64,000 nt of DNA, from contig JAWHQP010000002.1 of the NCBI GenBank assembly GCA_032586195.1, positions 1-64,000 of the forward strand. The letters are read 5' to 3'. The DNA comes from JAWHQP01 sp032586195 (lineage in GTDB: Bacteria; Pseudomonadota; Gammaproteobacteria; Enterobacterales; Pasteurellaceae). Position numbers and translations under genes: made by a program. Positions 34,763 through 42,829 of this stretch are shown piece after piece; position 1 is the stretch's first letter, and each line of letters begins with the position of its first letter. The notes beneath the pieces were generated by a model. That model saw only the letters and a program-made list of their open reading frames with translations. It was not told the origin of the DNA and searched no databases.

Positions 34763-36526
34763 ATGGCAGTAGAAAGTGCGAACGGCGATTTATTGCGGAT
34801 CGTTACTTTATTGGCGGCGGCCGTGGTGGCCGTGCCGTTGTTTAAGCGATTGGGGCTGGGCTCCATTCTGGGCTATTTGGCCGCCGGGCTGATTATAGGC
34901 CCCTTTGGTTTGGGATTGATTACGGATTCTCACGCGATTTTGCATATTGCCGAATTCGGTGTGGTAATGTTTTTATTTCTGATCGGATTAGAGATGAAAC
35001 CGTCTCATCTGTGGCAGTTGCGCGGACAGATTTTCGGGCTGGGTACGCTGCAGGTGGCGTTATCGACCTTATTGCTCACCCTGATGGGGCTTGCTTATGG
35101 GTTTTCACCGGTAATGTCTTTTATCTCTGCCGTCGGTTTTACCCTCACCTCCACCGCTATGGTCATGCAGATTATGGACGAACGGCATGAAATTAATACG
35201 CCGCAAGGGCAGCGCATTGTGTCCGTGCTGCTGTTTGAGGATTTACTGATTGTCCCTATGCTGGCGATTGTGGCGTTTCTTGCGCCGGAGAATCCGCAAG
35301 CAGTGGTGGACCACACACCGCTATGGCAAAAAATCGCCGTGGCGGGGGTATCATTAACGGCATTACTGGTGGCGGGGATTTGGCTGTTAAATCCGCTGTT
35401 TAAAACTTTAGCCAAATCCAAAGCCCGTGAAGTGATGACCGCCGCGGCCTTACTGGTTGTGCTGGGTGCGGCTTATTTAATGGAATTAGGCGGGCTTTCC
35501 ATGGCGATGGGGGCCTTTTTGGCGGGCGTATTGCTATCGGAATCGGATTTTCGTCACCAGTTGGAGGCGGACATTGAACCGTTCCGAGGTTTATTGCTCG
35601 GACTGTTTTTCCTTGGCGTGGGAATGTCTCTGGATTTAGCCGCCGTAGTGAATAATTGGAAGATTATTCTTTCCGCTACCGTTTTTTCCATCTTATTGAA
35701 ATCATTGGCGATTTATCTTATCGGACGCGTGTCAAAAACCGATCATCATACCGCGTTACACCGTGCGGTGCTTATGTCGCAGGGGGGCGAATTTGCGTTC
35801 GTGTTGTTTTCTGCCGCCGCCGCTCAACAGGCGATTAACGCCGAGGTATTAGCGAATATGACGGCTATCGTGGTGCTTTCTATGATAGCCACACCGTTTG
35901 CCGTCATGTTGTTTGATCGTTTCACCCGCCGCTCCGGCAACAGTAATAGAGCGGCGGTGGATGATGTGGAACAGCACGCCGGCGAGCTTAACGGTAACGT
36001 GTTGATTATTGGCTTCGGACGTGTAGGGCAGATTGTCAGCCAAATGCCGTTGGCTTACGGCGCTAGTATTTCCATTCTGGATAATGACCCCGATACCATC
36101 ACCGCGGCGAGAGAATACGGCTTTAAAATCTATTATGGCGACGCGACGCGTTCCGATGTGCTGCATGCCAGTGGGGTGGAACATACGGATATTGTGGCGG
36201 TATGCGTGGACAACGGTGAAAGCGCGGTGCAGATTGTGCAAAATATTCGTCTTATCAATCCCCGTGCCAAAGTCTTTGTGCGGGCATGGGACAGACGCAA
36301 CGCGCTTGCTTTGGTGAAGGCGGAAGCGAATTGTGTGGTGCGCGAGACCTTCCATTCTTCTATGAAAATGGGAGATGAAATCGTTAAAGCCTTGGGCGCA
36401 AGCGTGAGCGAATTGCGCGCCGTACATGATAAAGTGCGGGATGCCGACCGGGAACGTTTTGCGCTTGAAGTTGCCGGCAAGGAATTTGAAGGCCGCAGTT
36501 TATTATTGGGAAATATGAAAAAATAA
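34763..36526 (+). CDS. CPA2-family K+/H+ antiporter, KefB/KefC-like
   Basis: The 587-residue protein combines a membrane part of about 12 helices (residues 10-385) with a cytoplasmic RCK/TrkA-N nucleotide-binding domain. That domain starts at NVLIIGFGRVGQIVSQMPLA near residue 412. VVMFLFLIGLEMKPSHLW near residue 70 and SVLLFEDLLIVPMLA near residue 152 match Kef transporters. Kef systems release potassium and acidify the cell during electrophile stress, gated by glutathione adducts. No KefF/KefG ancillary gene is adjacent and the glutathione-binding residues cannot be confirmed by eye, so gating is uncertain. Confidence 0.85.
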   Translation: MAVESANGDLLRIVTLLAAAVVAVPLFKRLGLGSILGYLAAGLIIGPFGLGLITDSHAILHIAEFGVVMFLFLIGLEMKPSHLWQLRGQIFGLGTLQVALSTLLLTLMGLAYGFSPVMSFISAVGFTLTSTAMVMQIMDERHEINTPQGQRIVSVLLFEDLLIVPMLAIVAFLAPENPQAVVDHTPLWQKIAVAGVSLTALLVAGIWLLNPLFKTLAKSKAREVMTAAALLVVLGAAYLMELGGLSMAMGAFLAGVLLSESDFRHQLEADIEPFRGLLLGLFFLGVGMSLDLAAVVNNWKIILSATVFSILLKSLAIYLIGRVSKTDHHTALHRAVLMSQGGEFAFVLFSAAAAQQAINAEVLANMTAIVVLSMIATPFAVMLFDRFTRRSGNSNRAAVDDVEQHAGELNGNVLIIGFGRVGQIVSQMPLAYGASISILDNDPDTITAAREYGFKIYYGDATRSDVLHASGVEHTDIVAVCVDNGESAVQIVQNIRLINPRAKVFVRAWDRRNALALVKAEANCVVRETFHSSMKMGDEIVKALGASVSELRAVHDKVRDADRERFALEVAGKEFEGRSLLLGNMKK

Positions 36527-36530
36527 GCGC

Positions 36531-36622
36531 AAAGTGCGGTGCTGAAAACGCTTTTTTTGAACGTCGGCTTGAAGGTGTCGTGATTGCGAATAAAAGTCGC
36601 GTTTTCAGCACCGCACATTTTT
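36531..36622. terminator. USS-based terminator between the convergent Kef and aminotransferase genes
   Basis: The 18-base arms 36534-36551 and 36599-36616 are perfect complements around a 47-base loop. The left arm holds a perfect uptake core (36532-36540); the right copy has one changed base. The location between convergent genes fits a shared terminator. Confidence 0.7.
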
Positions 36623-36630
36623 CCTATTTA

Positions 36631-37746
36631 TCAGCCGCCGTTTAACCAAGTTTTCATTCGTTCTACGCCCTCGCGTAAATGAGCGATATCTCGGGTATAG
36701 GCGAAACGCAGGTAATGCTTGGTACCGTTTGTGCCGAAATCGATGCCGGGCGTCGCGGCAACGTGGATTTCCCGCAGCATTTTTTTGGCGAACAGATAGC
36801 TGTCGTCAGTGTATTCGGACACGTCCGCCCACAGGTAAAAGGCGCCTTGCGGTTTAAACTCAATGGTAAACAGCCGTTTTAATTCCTCGTATAAAAAATC
36901 CCGTCGGGCTTTAAAGGTTTCTCTGACGGCGGTCAGAAATTCTTCGTCAAAGGCGGCGAGAGCGGCGTATTGGCTTAGCGTCGGGGCGGAGATAAAAATA
37001 TTCTGAGCGATAATTTCGGCCTCGCGGACTTTGTTTTCCGGTACGATAAGCCAACCCAGCCGCATTCCCGGCATACAGAAATATTTGGAAAATCCGTTGA
37101 TCACGTAGGCGTTCGGATTAAACTGTAACGCCGTGGCCGCTTGTTCGTCATAAACCAAGCCGTGATACAGTTCGTCGGAAATAAAATCAATTCGGTTTGC
37201 CATACAGTATTCGTTAAGGGCTTTAAGCCGTTCGGCTGTGTAAATATTGCCCGTCGGGTTGGCGGGTGAGGATATCTGCAATGCTTTAATAGGGCGACCT
37301 TGCAGCTGCTCAACGCCGAGCTGGTAACGTTGGCTGTGATCCACCGGGATAAATTCAGGCTGAATATCCATCATGTAAGCGAAATTTTTGTAGCAAGGGT
37401 AAGAGGGATCGGTCAGCCCCAATTTATCGCCGTTGACCAGAGTGAGCGCGTAAGCCACCAGAAAACCGCCGCTGGTGCCGGGTGTCAGCAGTACTCGGTT
37501 CGGATTGATTTCAACTCCGTAAGTGCGGTGGTAATATCGGCAGATTTCTTCCCGCAGGCTCAATAGCCCAAGGCTTTCGGTATAGGCAAAGGCATTGTTT
37601 GCCAGCGCTTGCTGTAATGCCCGTTTAACTTTATCCGACGGCGGCAGATCGGGCTGTCCGATCTCAAAATGGATGGCGTCGGGGTATTTGCCCGCTTCAC
37701 GCACAATATCCATTACGATAAAGGCGGACATATTGTCGTATCGCAT
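36631..37746 (-). CDS. Class I/II PLP-dependent aminotransferase
   Basis: The 371-residue protein has fold type I aminotransferase motifs. FEIGQPDLPPSDKVKRAL is the N-terminal substrate loop and TPGTSGGFLVAYALTLV the cofactor-phosphate loop. SSPANPTGNIYTAERLKALN (about residue 159) carries the NPTG motif. The PLP lysine is in YVINGFSKYFCMPGMRLGWL (about residue 222) and the C-terminal arginine in YLRFAYTR. It resembles aspartate/alanine-type aminotransferases, but the amino donor cannot be told from sequence. It diverges from the OB-fold gene across 116 bases. An uptake core lies inside at 37521-37529. Confidence 0.85.
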   Translation of the reverse strand: MRYDNMSAFIVMDIVREAGKYPDAIHFEIGQPDLPPSDKVKRALQQALANNAFAYTESLGLLSLREEICRYYHRTYGVEINPNRVLLTPGTSGGFLVAYALTLVNGDKLGLTDPSYPCYKNFAYMMDIQPEFIPVDHSQRYQLGVEQLQGRPIKALQISSPANPTGNIYTAERLKALNEYCMANRIDFISDELYHGLVYDEQAATALQFNPNAYVINGFSKYFCMPGMRLGWLIVPENKVREAEIIAQNIFISAPTLSQYAALAAFDEEFLTAVRETFKARRDFLYEELKRLFTIEFKPQGAFYLWADVSEYTDDSYLFAKKMLREIHVAATPGIDFGTNGTKHYLRFAYTRDIAHLREGVERMKTWLNGG

Positions 37747-37773
37747 AGGTTGTTCCTGAATATTTTAAATATC

Positions 37774-37790
37774 GTTAAGGTTCTCTTAAT
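37774..37790 (+). promoter_or_regulatory. PmrA/QseB-type direct repeat upstream of the exported OB-fold gene
   Basis: GTTAAG-N5-CTTAAT resembles the YTTAAK-N5-YTTAAK box bound by the PmrA/QseB group of response regulators. A QseB-like regulator is encoded two genes downstream, so autoregulation is plausible. The distance to a clear -10 is not typical. Confidence 0.4.
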
Positions 37791-37862
37791 ATTTGGTTGA
37801 TTAAATTACGCACACCGAACGAAAGAGTTTGGCGCTATTAAATTTAATATAGGAGTATTTCT

Positions 37863-38591
37863 ATGAAGAAAGTAAGTTTAGCAATAATTTTGGCTTTATC
37901 AACCGCGGGAGTCGCTTTTTTGGCAAACGCGGAAACGGATAATAAAAAACCGCAAGATTTCGGTGATTTAACCAAATCCGCGTCGGGGGACAAAGTCGAT
38001 AATCCTCGTTTAGAAAAAAACGTGAATAAGTTCGAGCGTAAAGATAACAGAGAGCATAGAGAGCGTCGCTGGGCGGATCGCGGCATGCCCGAACAGTGCG
38101 GTAGATTTATGCCGATGTATCACATGCAGGGTAGAGGAATGATGATGCCGATGATGGCTGATGTGGAACCTGAAATCGGCTTCGGCGGCCCGAAAGGCAT
38201 CACAGGCGGATTTGTCGTATCGAAAGACCCTGTCAAGGTAAGCGGTTCCGATAAATGGGAAGATGATGCGTTCGTGGTGCTGGAAGGAAACATTATCAAA
38301 CAGGTGGGTAAAAAAGATTTCGTGTTTAAAGATGACAGCGGCGAATTAACCCTCGAGATTGATCGTAAGGCATGGCGCGGCGAAGTTATTTCTCCGAAGG
38401 ATAAAGTAAAAATTATCGCGAATGTGGATAAATCTTTCGGTAAATTGGAAGTAGAGGCTTTGGCGGTGGAAAATCTGGATAAACCTAAAATGCCTCTGCT
38501 GCCAAAGGCCGGCGACAAAGTTAGCGACGGAAAACCTGTACAATCAGGTCAGAAAACACCCGAAGTGGCGGATATGAAACCGGCGCAATAA
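37863..38591 (+). CDS. Exported YgiW/YdeI-type OB-fold protein with a Met-rich N-terminal insertion
   Basis: The 242-residue protein has a signal peptide (MKKVSLAIILALSTAGVAFL, cleavage near ANAE). Residues about 115-215 form a bacterial OB-fold (BOF) domain: GGFVVSKDPVKVSGSDKWED, then VVLEGNIIKQVGKKDFVFKD and DKVKIIANVDKSFGKLEVEA. YgiW/YdeI proteins are periplasmic and linked to stress and to QseBC/FirRS regulation. This one is nearly twice the usual length (about 130). The extra part includes a Met/His-rich stretch near residues 78-100 (MPMYHMQGRGMMMPMM) that could bind metal. It precedes the two-component genes but is separated from them by a terminator. Confidence 0.75.
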   Translation: MKKVSLAIILALSTAGVAFLANAETDNKKPQDFGDLTKSASGDKVDNPRLEKNVNKFERKDNREHRERRWADRGMPEQCGRFMPMYHMQGRGMMMPMMADVEPEIGFGGPKGITGGFVVSKDPVKVSGSDKWEDDAFVVLEGNIIKQVGKKDFVFKDDSGELTLEIDRKAWRGEVISPKDKVKIIANVDKSFGKLEVEALAVENLDKPKMPLLPKAGDKVSDGKPVQSGQKTPEVADMKPAQ

Positions 38592-38609
38592 TTTTATTAA
38601 ATTGTGAAT

Positions 38610-38632
38610 AGCGGCAGCAATGCCGCTTTTTT
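38610..38632 (+). terminator. Terminator after the OB-fold gene
   Basis: AGCGGCA-GCAA-TGCCGCT (38610-38627) is a 7-bp stem with a GCAA tetraloop followed by six T residues. It would reduce readthrough into the regulator gene. Confidence 0.85.
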
Positions 38633-38661
38633 ATATTAGAATGTGACATTCATGTTGATCA

Positions 38662-38670
38662 AAGTGCGGT
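38662..38670 (+). repeat. Uptake sequence occupying the ribosome-binding region of the response regulator gene
   Basis: The core AAGTGCGGT, with its extended TGTTGAAAA tail, lies directly before the ATG at 38678. No AGGAG-like sequence is seen there. Translation may use the weak GGTG of the core or a GTG start inside it. Confidence 0.7.
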
Positions 38671-38677
38671 GTTGAAA

Positions 38678-39343
38678 ATGCGAGTTTTATTAATTGAAGA
38701 TGATCCGTTAATCGGCGACGGTTTAAAGGTAGGGCTGACCAAATCGGGTTTTACGGTGGATTGGTTCAGCGATGGTAAAACGGGGGCGAACGCGATTAAA
38801 AGCGCTCCTTATGACGCGGTGGTGCTGGATTTAACGCTGCCGTCCATGGACGGTCTGGATATTTTAACCCAATGGCGGCGGGAAAATCTGGATGTGCCGG
38901 TATTGATCCTGACTGCCCGCGATACTCTGGATGAACGAGTGAAAGGGTTACAGCAAGGAGCGGACGACTATTTGTGCAAGCCGTTTGCGTTAACGGAAGT
39001 GGTTGCCCGCCTGCAGGCGTTAATCCGTCGCCGCTACGGCAATACCAATCCGATTCTGCAGCACAGCTTGGTCACGTTCGATCCTAATCAGCGCAAGGTG
39101 ACTCTGCGCGGAGAAACAGTGCAGCTTACCACGCGTGAGTACAAATTGCTGGAATTGTTTATGCACAACAAAGAACGGGTTCTTTCGCGTTCCTTTATCG
39201 AAGAAAAACTGTATAACTGGGATGATGAGGTAAGCAGCAACGCGCTTGAGGTGCATATTTATAATTTACGCCAGAAGCTCGGTAAACAATTCATCAAAAC
39301 CGTACATGGCGTGGGTTACGCATTGGGTAAAAATGACGAATGA
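38678..39343 (+). CDS. OmpR-family response regulator, QseB/FirR-like
   Basis: The 221-residue protein has a receiver domain with the acidic pair in LLIEDDPLIGDGLKVGL, the phosphate-accepting aspartate in YDAVVLDLTLPSMDGLDIL (about residue 51), and the lysine of DDYLCKPFALTEV. A C-terminal winged-helix DNA-binding domain follows (VQLTTREYKLLELFMHNKER, VHGVGYALG). It is most like QseB/YgiX, called FirR in Haemophilus influenzae. The ATG at 38678 gives the normal MRVLLIEDD start; GTG 38669 is an alternative. Its stop overlaps the kinase gene start by four bases. Confidence 0.88.
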   Translation: MRVLLIEDDPLIGDGLKVGLTKSGFTVDWFSDGKTGANAIKSAPYDAVVLDLTLPSMDGLDILTQWRRENLDVPVLILTARDTLDERVKGLQQGADDYLCKPFALTEVVARLQALIRRRYGNTNPILQHSLVTFDPNQRKVTLRGETVQLTTREYKLLELFMHNKERVLSRSFIEEKLYNWDDEVSSNALEVHIYNLRQKLGKQFIKTVHGVGYALGKNDE

Positions 39344-40721
39344 AACAATTATTTGATAAGAGAAGCTTACGTTTCCGCCTGAGCATTATTCTTTCTCTCG
39401 CTATCCTGTTGTGTTGGGCCGTTTCTACCGGATTGGCCTGGCGGCAAACTAATAAAGAAGTGAACGAAGTGTTTGACGTACGGCAGATTCTGCTGGCTAA
39501 ACGGCTGTCGGGTTCCAATCTGCGGCAAATCCTGGCGGAACGTTATCGCCGCGGCGGTTATATTGATGATGTGGTGCGTATGCCGCACCGTCCGGAAAAG
39601 GATTCTCTTGCGTTTGCTATTTTTACCCCGCGGGAGATATGCTGTTGTCTGATGATGCAAAGGGTGAAAAAATTATTTTTGCTCCCGTACAGGGCTTTTC
39701 CAACACCCATCTGTATGATGAAAAGGAAGAATGGCGTATTTTCTGGTTACCTTCGGCGGATCGGCGAACTATTATCGCGGTCGGGGAGGATCTTAATCAC
39801 CGTCAGTCTATCGTTAACCGCATCATTTTCTCGCAGATGGGAATTTGGCTGGTGAGTCTGCCGATTTTTATTGTGTTTATCCTGTTTATGATTACCCGTG
39901 AAACCAATGTAATCAACCGGGTAACGAAAAAATTATTATCCCGCTCGCCGGAAAATCAGCAACCGATTAACGCGAACAGACTGCCGACGGAAATAGTGCC
40001 GTTGGTGGACAGTCTTAACAGCTTTTTTACCCGTACTTCAAATATGTTGCTGCGGGAACGCCGTTTTACTTCTGATGCCGCTCATGAATTGCGTAGTCCG
40101 CTGGCGGCGCTGCGGATTCAAACGGAAATCGCCCAGCTTTCCGATGACGATGCGAAAATGCGTAAAGATGCCTTGAATAACCTGACTAAAGGGATTGACC
40201 GGGCCAGCCAGTTGATCGAGCAGCTATTGACGTTGTCACGCCTGGATAATCTTAACTCTTTAGATAATTTAGAAGAAATTCGCTGGGATTTATTGTTACC
40301 TTCGGTGATCGGCGAATTGTATTTTGTGGCACAGAAACGTCAGACCGAACTCACCTTTGAACGGCTTGATATGCCGAAAAGCCTGCAAGGTCAGCCGTTG
40401 CTGCTGTCATTAATGGTGCGTAATGTGGTGGATAATGCCATTCGGTATTGTCCGGAAGGTTCCAAAATCCGCTTAAAATTGCACCGCACTTACTTGGAAA
40501 TTGAAGATAATGGCGGCGGCGTGGCGGAAAATGATCTTGCCAAACTGGGGCAACGTTTTTATCGCCCCGCCGGACAGAATGAAAAAGGCAGCGGGCTGGG
40601 GCTGTCGATCGTGCATCGCATTGCGGAATTACATAATTACCGGGTCAAAATCGAAAATGTTAAGAATGAACATGGTGAACGCGCGGGGTTGCGGGTGGTG
40701 ATTGATTTTAGTCAGGCCTAA
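39340..40721 (+). pseudogene. QseC/FirS-like sensor histidine kinase, split by an apparent -1 frameshift
   Basis: The first frame (39340 to about 39633) encodes an N-terminal transmembrane helix (LSIILSLAILLCWAVSTGLA) and the start of a periplasmic sensor domain, up to AFAIFTPR. The second frame (about 39633-40721) continues GDMLLSDDAKGEKIIF, a second membrane segment, and the HisKA H-box SDAAHELRSPLAALRIQTEI. An ATPase domain with VVDNAIRYCPEGSKI and GSGLGLSIV follows. One extra G in the GGG at 39632-39634 would give one frame of about 460 residues (E. coli QseC 449). All kinase motifs are intact, so the break is recent or a sequence error. An uptake core lies at 40483-40491. Confidence 0.88.
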
Positions 40722-40735
40722 GGCGGAACGATAAA

Positions 40736-40761
40736 CTCCTTCTCCCGCGAGGAAGAAGGAG
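40736..40761. terminator. Hairpin between the convergent kinase and ytfE genes
   Basis: CTCCTTC (40736-40742) pairs with GAAGGAG (40755-40761), with an inner CC/GG pair. No T run follows, so it is a weak candidate. Confidence 0.35.
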
Positions 40762-40775
40762 AATAAGCCGTCGGA

Positions 40776-41450
40776 TTAAGCTGATTCCGCTAAAACGCGC
40801 GGGAATAAAATATTATTTTCTGTGTGGATATGATGCATTAAATCATCAATAAATTCTCCGATACCGCGATATAACGCCGTCCAGCTGCTACAAGCGTCGG
40901 CGGGCAGGGTAAGGTTGTTGGTCAGAGATTTCAGCTTCTCAATGTGCTCACGTTCTTCATCGTGTTCCATCATCATCACGTGAATCGGCATGCGCGCCGT
41001 GGCGTAGCTGCCCGCATTAATCATCGGGAACAGAATCTGTTCCTCTTTCATCATATGGCTGTCCAGACTGGCATAAATGTTTTTCAGTTCTGCCGTTACG
41101 CCGAGCGGTGCGTCGGGACGGGCACCGTGTACCTGTTCTACTTTTTCCCCCAACAGGATCAATTCCTGTAATTGCTCGCGGTGGCGCTGGTGATAACGGG
41201 CCAGAATATGCTCAATCGTATCGGCATAACTTGCCACCCGCCAATCCTGGCCTTCAAACGACGGACGGCTGTTTTGCAGTTCGGTTAAACGGGAAATAAT
41301 TTCATCAAGATTTAACCCTTTTGCCGCAGCCGCGTCCGCTAAAATTGCAGTACCCCCACAACAGAAATCTAAGTCATATTCACGAAATAAACGCGTTGCA
41401 CCGGGGATTGAGGCGGCAATTTCGCCTAAAGATTGATTACGAAAAGACAT
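40776..41450 (-). CDS. ytfE: Di-iron cluster-repair protein YtfE (RIC/ScdA)
   Basis: YtfE helps restore iron-sulfur clusters damaged by nitric oxide or oxidants. I chose the ATG at 41450, 8 bases after GGAG, giving 224 residues. The upstream GTG at 41459 would add only three. The N-terminal ScdA domain holds YDLDFCCGGTAILADAAAAK (about residue 27). The hemerythrin-like domain carries iron ligands in YHQRHREQLQEL, HMMKEEQILFPM, MMEHDEEREHI and HHIHTENNILFPR. It has an FNR-like box upstream, in line with reported FNR control of ytfE in Haemophilus. Confidence 0.94.
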   Translation of the reverse strand: MSFRNQSLGEIAASIPGATRLFREYDLDFCCGGTAILADAAAAKGLNLDEIISRLTELQNSRPSFEGQDWRVASYADTIEHILARYHQRHREQLQELILLGEKVEQVHGARPDAPLGVTAELKNIYASLDSHMMKEEQILFPMINAGSYATARMPIHVMMMEHDEEREHIEKLKSLTNNLTLPADACSSWTALYRGIGEFIDDLMHHIHTENNILFPRVLAESA

Positions 41451-41552
41451 AAAAAACACTCCATTAATAATAAGATTGGTTAATTACCTGAGTAAAATAG
41501 TAAGCTAATTTGTGATCAGATGCAAACGCTTTGTCGGATTTCAGTAACGGAT

Positions 41553-41566
41553 CTGATCTAAATCAA
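41553..41566 (-). promoter_or_regulatory. FNR-like box upstream of ytfE
   Basis: Read on the minus strand, TTGAT-TTAG-ATCAG matches TTGAT-N4-ATCAA at nine of ten fixed bases. It is centred about 109 bases before the ytfE ATG. An 8-base inverted repeat (GATCAGAT 41514-41521 / ATCTGATC 41551-41558) overlaps it. Confidence 0.6.
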
Positions 41567-41590
41567 TGAGAATAACCGGTAAGGGGTAGG

Positions 41591-41774
41591 AAAGTGCGGT
41601 GTTGAAAAATAAAGTTTTTATAGTTTCGCTCGCAAGAATATTTGCTGACTTATTAACATTTTCGTTGACGAGCGACTTACTTGTTTTCTTTTTCGTGGAA
41701 AAGAAAACAGCGTCCTATATAAAATATTTTCGCGAGCGAAACTATAAAAACTTTATTTTTCGACACCGCGCTTT
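41591..41774. repeat. 184-bp fold-back element with 53-bp near-perfect arms and flanking USS
   Basis: The arms 41591-41643 and 41722-41774 are inverted copies identical at 49 of 53 positions, around a 78-base loop. The loop contains its own perfect 10-bp hairpin (41683-41692 with 41699-41708). The outer ends are uptake sequences: perfect at 41592-41600 and with one change (ACCGCGCTT) at the other end. It lies between the end of the LysR gene and the promoter region of ytfE, both on the minus strand. It could be a strong terminator or a MITE-like mobile element. A 63-codon frame inside it is an artefact of the repeat. Confidence 0.85.
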
Positions 41775-41786
41775 TTCAGCCATGGT

Positions 41787-42689
41787 TTAACCTTGCTGAC
41801 AAACTTCCACCATGAGTTCCCGCAGCCATTTCTGTGCCGGGTCGAAGTGGGTGCGTTCATGCCAGGCCAGCACTTTAGTGAAGCCTTGGATCGGCAGCGG
41901 CGGGGTAAAGGTTTTCAGGTTTGTCATGCCTTTCACTAGACGTTTCGGGACGGCGGCGATCAGATCGGTTTGAGTGAGAATTTCAGGCAGGATCAGGAAA
42001 TTCTTTACTGATAGCACTACATTGCGTGAACGCCCCAGCTTTGCCAGAGCCTCGTCCGTCACACCGGAAAAACTGCCGCCCGAATAGGAGACAAGAGCAT
42101 GATCAAGCCGACAGAATTGATCGAGAGTCAGCTCCGTCTGATTGGCTAACGGGTGGTCATGACGCAGCACGCAGACATATTCCTCTTCGTAGAGATTTTT
42201 CACGTGCATATCTGGCGCTGCCTCGTCGGGCGTGATTAATGCCAGATCAAGCTGCCCTTGCATGAGCAAATGCTGCACCTGCAAATCGTTAATCGGTACG
42301 GCGGAAACCTTAATTTTAGGGGCGCGTTTCTGCAGTGCCGTGAGAAACGGCAGCAAAACGGCACGGAAAGCATAGTCGGTGGCGGCGATTGATACCGTCA
42401 GTTCGGCGGTTTGCGGATTAAATTCCTCCGGTGTGAGGAAACGCTGAATATCGCTCAACACCTGCTTAATCGGCGTGGCCAGCGCCAAAGCCCGGTTGGT
42501 CGGCACAATGCCGCGTTGTGCTCGTACAAACAGCGGATCGGCAAAGTTTTCCCGTAATCGGTTTAAAATTCCGCTCATGGCGGGTTGGCTGACGGCAAGC
42601 CGTTCCGCCGCTTTGGTGACGCTTCGTTCATCCATCAGCGCTTCAAATGCCTTGAGTAAATTCAAGTCTAAATTCCGTAGATCCCGCAC
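41787..42689 (-). CDS. LysR-family transcriptional regulator
   Basis: The 300-residue protein has a typical LysR N-terminal winged helix-turn-helix (LDLNLLKAFEALMDERSVTK, then AAERLAVSQPAMSGILNRLR, residues 7-46). An effector-binding domain of two periplasmic-binding-like halves follows (TVSIAATDYAFRAVLLPFL, DLALITPDEA, LPEILTQTDLIAAVPKRLV). It is transcribed away from the redox gene group that starts at 42830, the usual layout for a LysR regulator and its target operon. Its inducer is unknown; the target genes suggest a quinone, nitro compound or aldehyde. Confidence 0.9.
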   Translation of the reverse strand: MRDLRNLDLNLLKAFEALMDERSVTKAAERLAVSQPAMSGILNRLRENFADPLFVRAQRGIVPTNRALALATPIKQVLSDIQRFLTPEEFNPQTAELTVSIAATDYAFRAVLLPFLTALQKRAPKIKVSAVPINDLQVQHLLMQGQLDLALITPDEAAPDMHVKNLYEEEYVCVLRHDHPLANQTELTLDQFCRLDHALVSYSGGSFSGVTDEALAKLGRSRNVVLSVKNFLILPEILTQTDLIAAVPKRLVKGMTNLKTFTPPLPIQGFTKVLAWHERTHFDPAQKWLRELMVEVCQQG

Positions 42690-42829
42690 AATATTTCCCT
42701 CATATCATTTCAAATTATGTATTACATCATAAAACCTGATTAGATTATATATGAAAAGCTCCTTAAAATGGCAGCGTTTTCAGGATAACCTGATATTTCA
42801 CGTAATTAACAATTTTAGAGGAAAAAGCA
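42690..42829. promoter_or_regulatory. Divergent control region of the LysR-linked gene group
   Basis: AACCTGAT occurs twice in direct orientation, at 42733-42740 and 42787-42794, 54 bases apart. Each copy is part of a dyad: ATCAT...TGAT at 42726-42740 and TCAGG-ATAA-CCTGA at 42780-42793. Two spaced half-palindromes are what LysR tetramers usually bind. AGAGGA before 42830 is the ribosome binding site. Confidence 0.45.

Noticed and set aside
41599..41790. 63-codon open frame inside the fold-back element
   Set aside because: It is made of the two inverted arms and loop, has no family resemblance, and exists only because the arms are AT-rich and stop-free in that frame.
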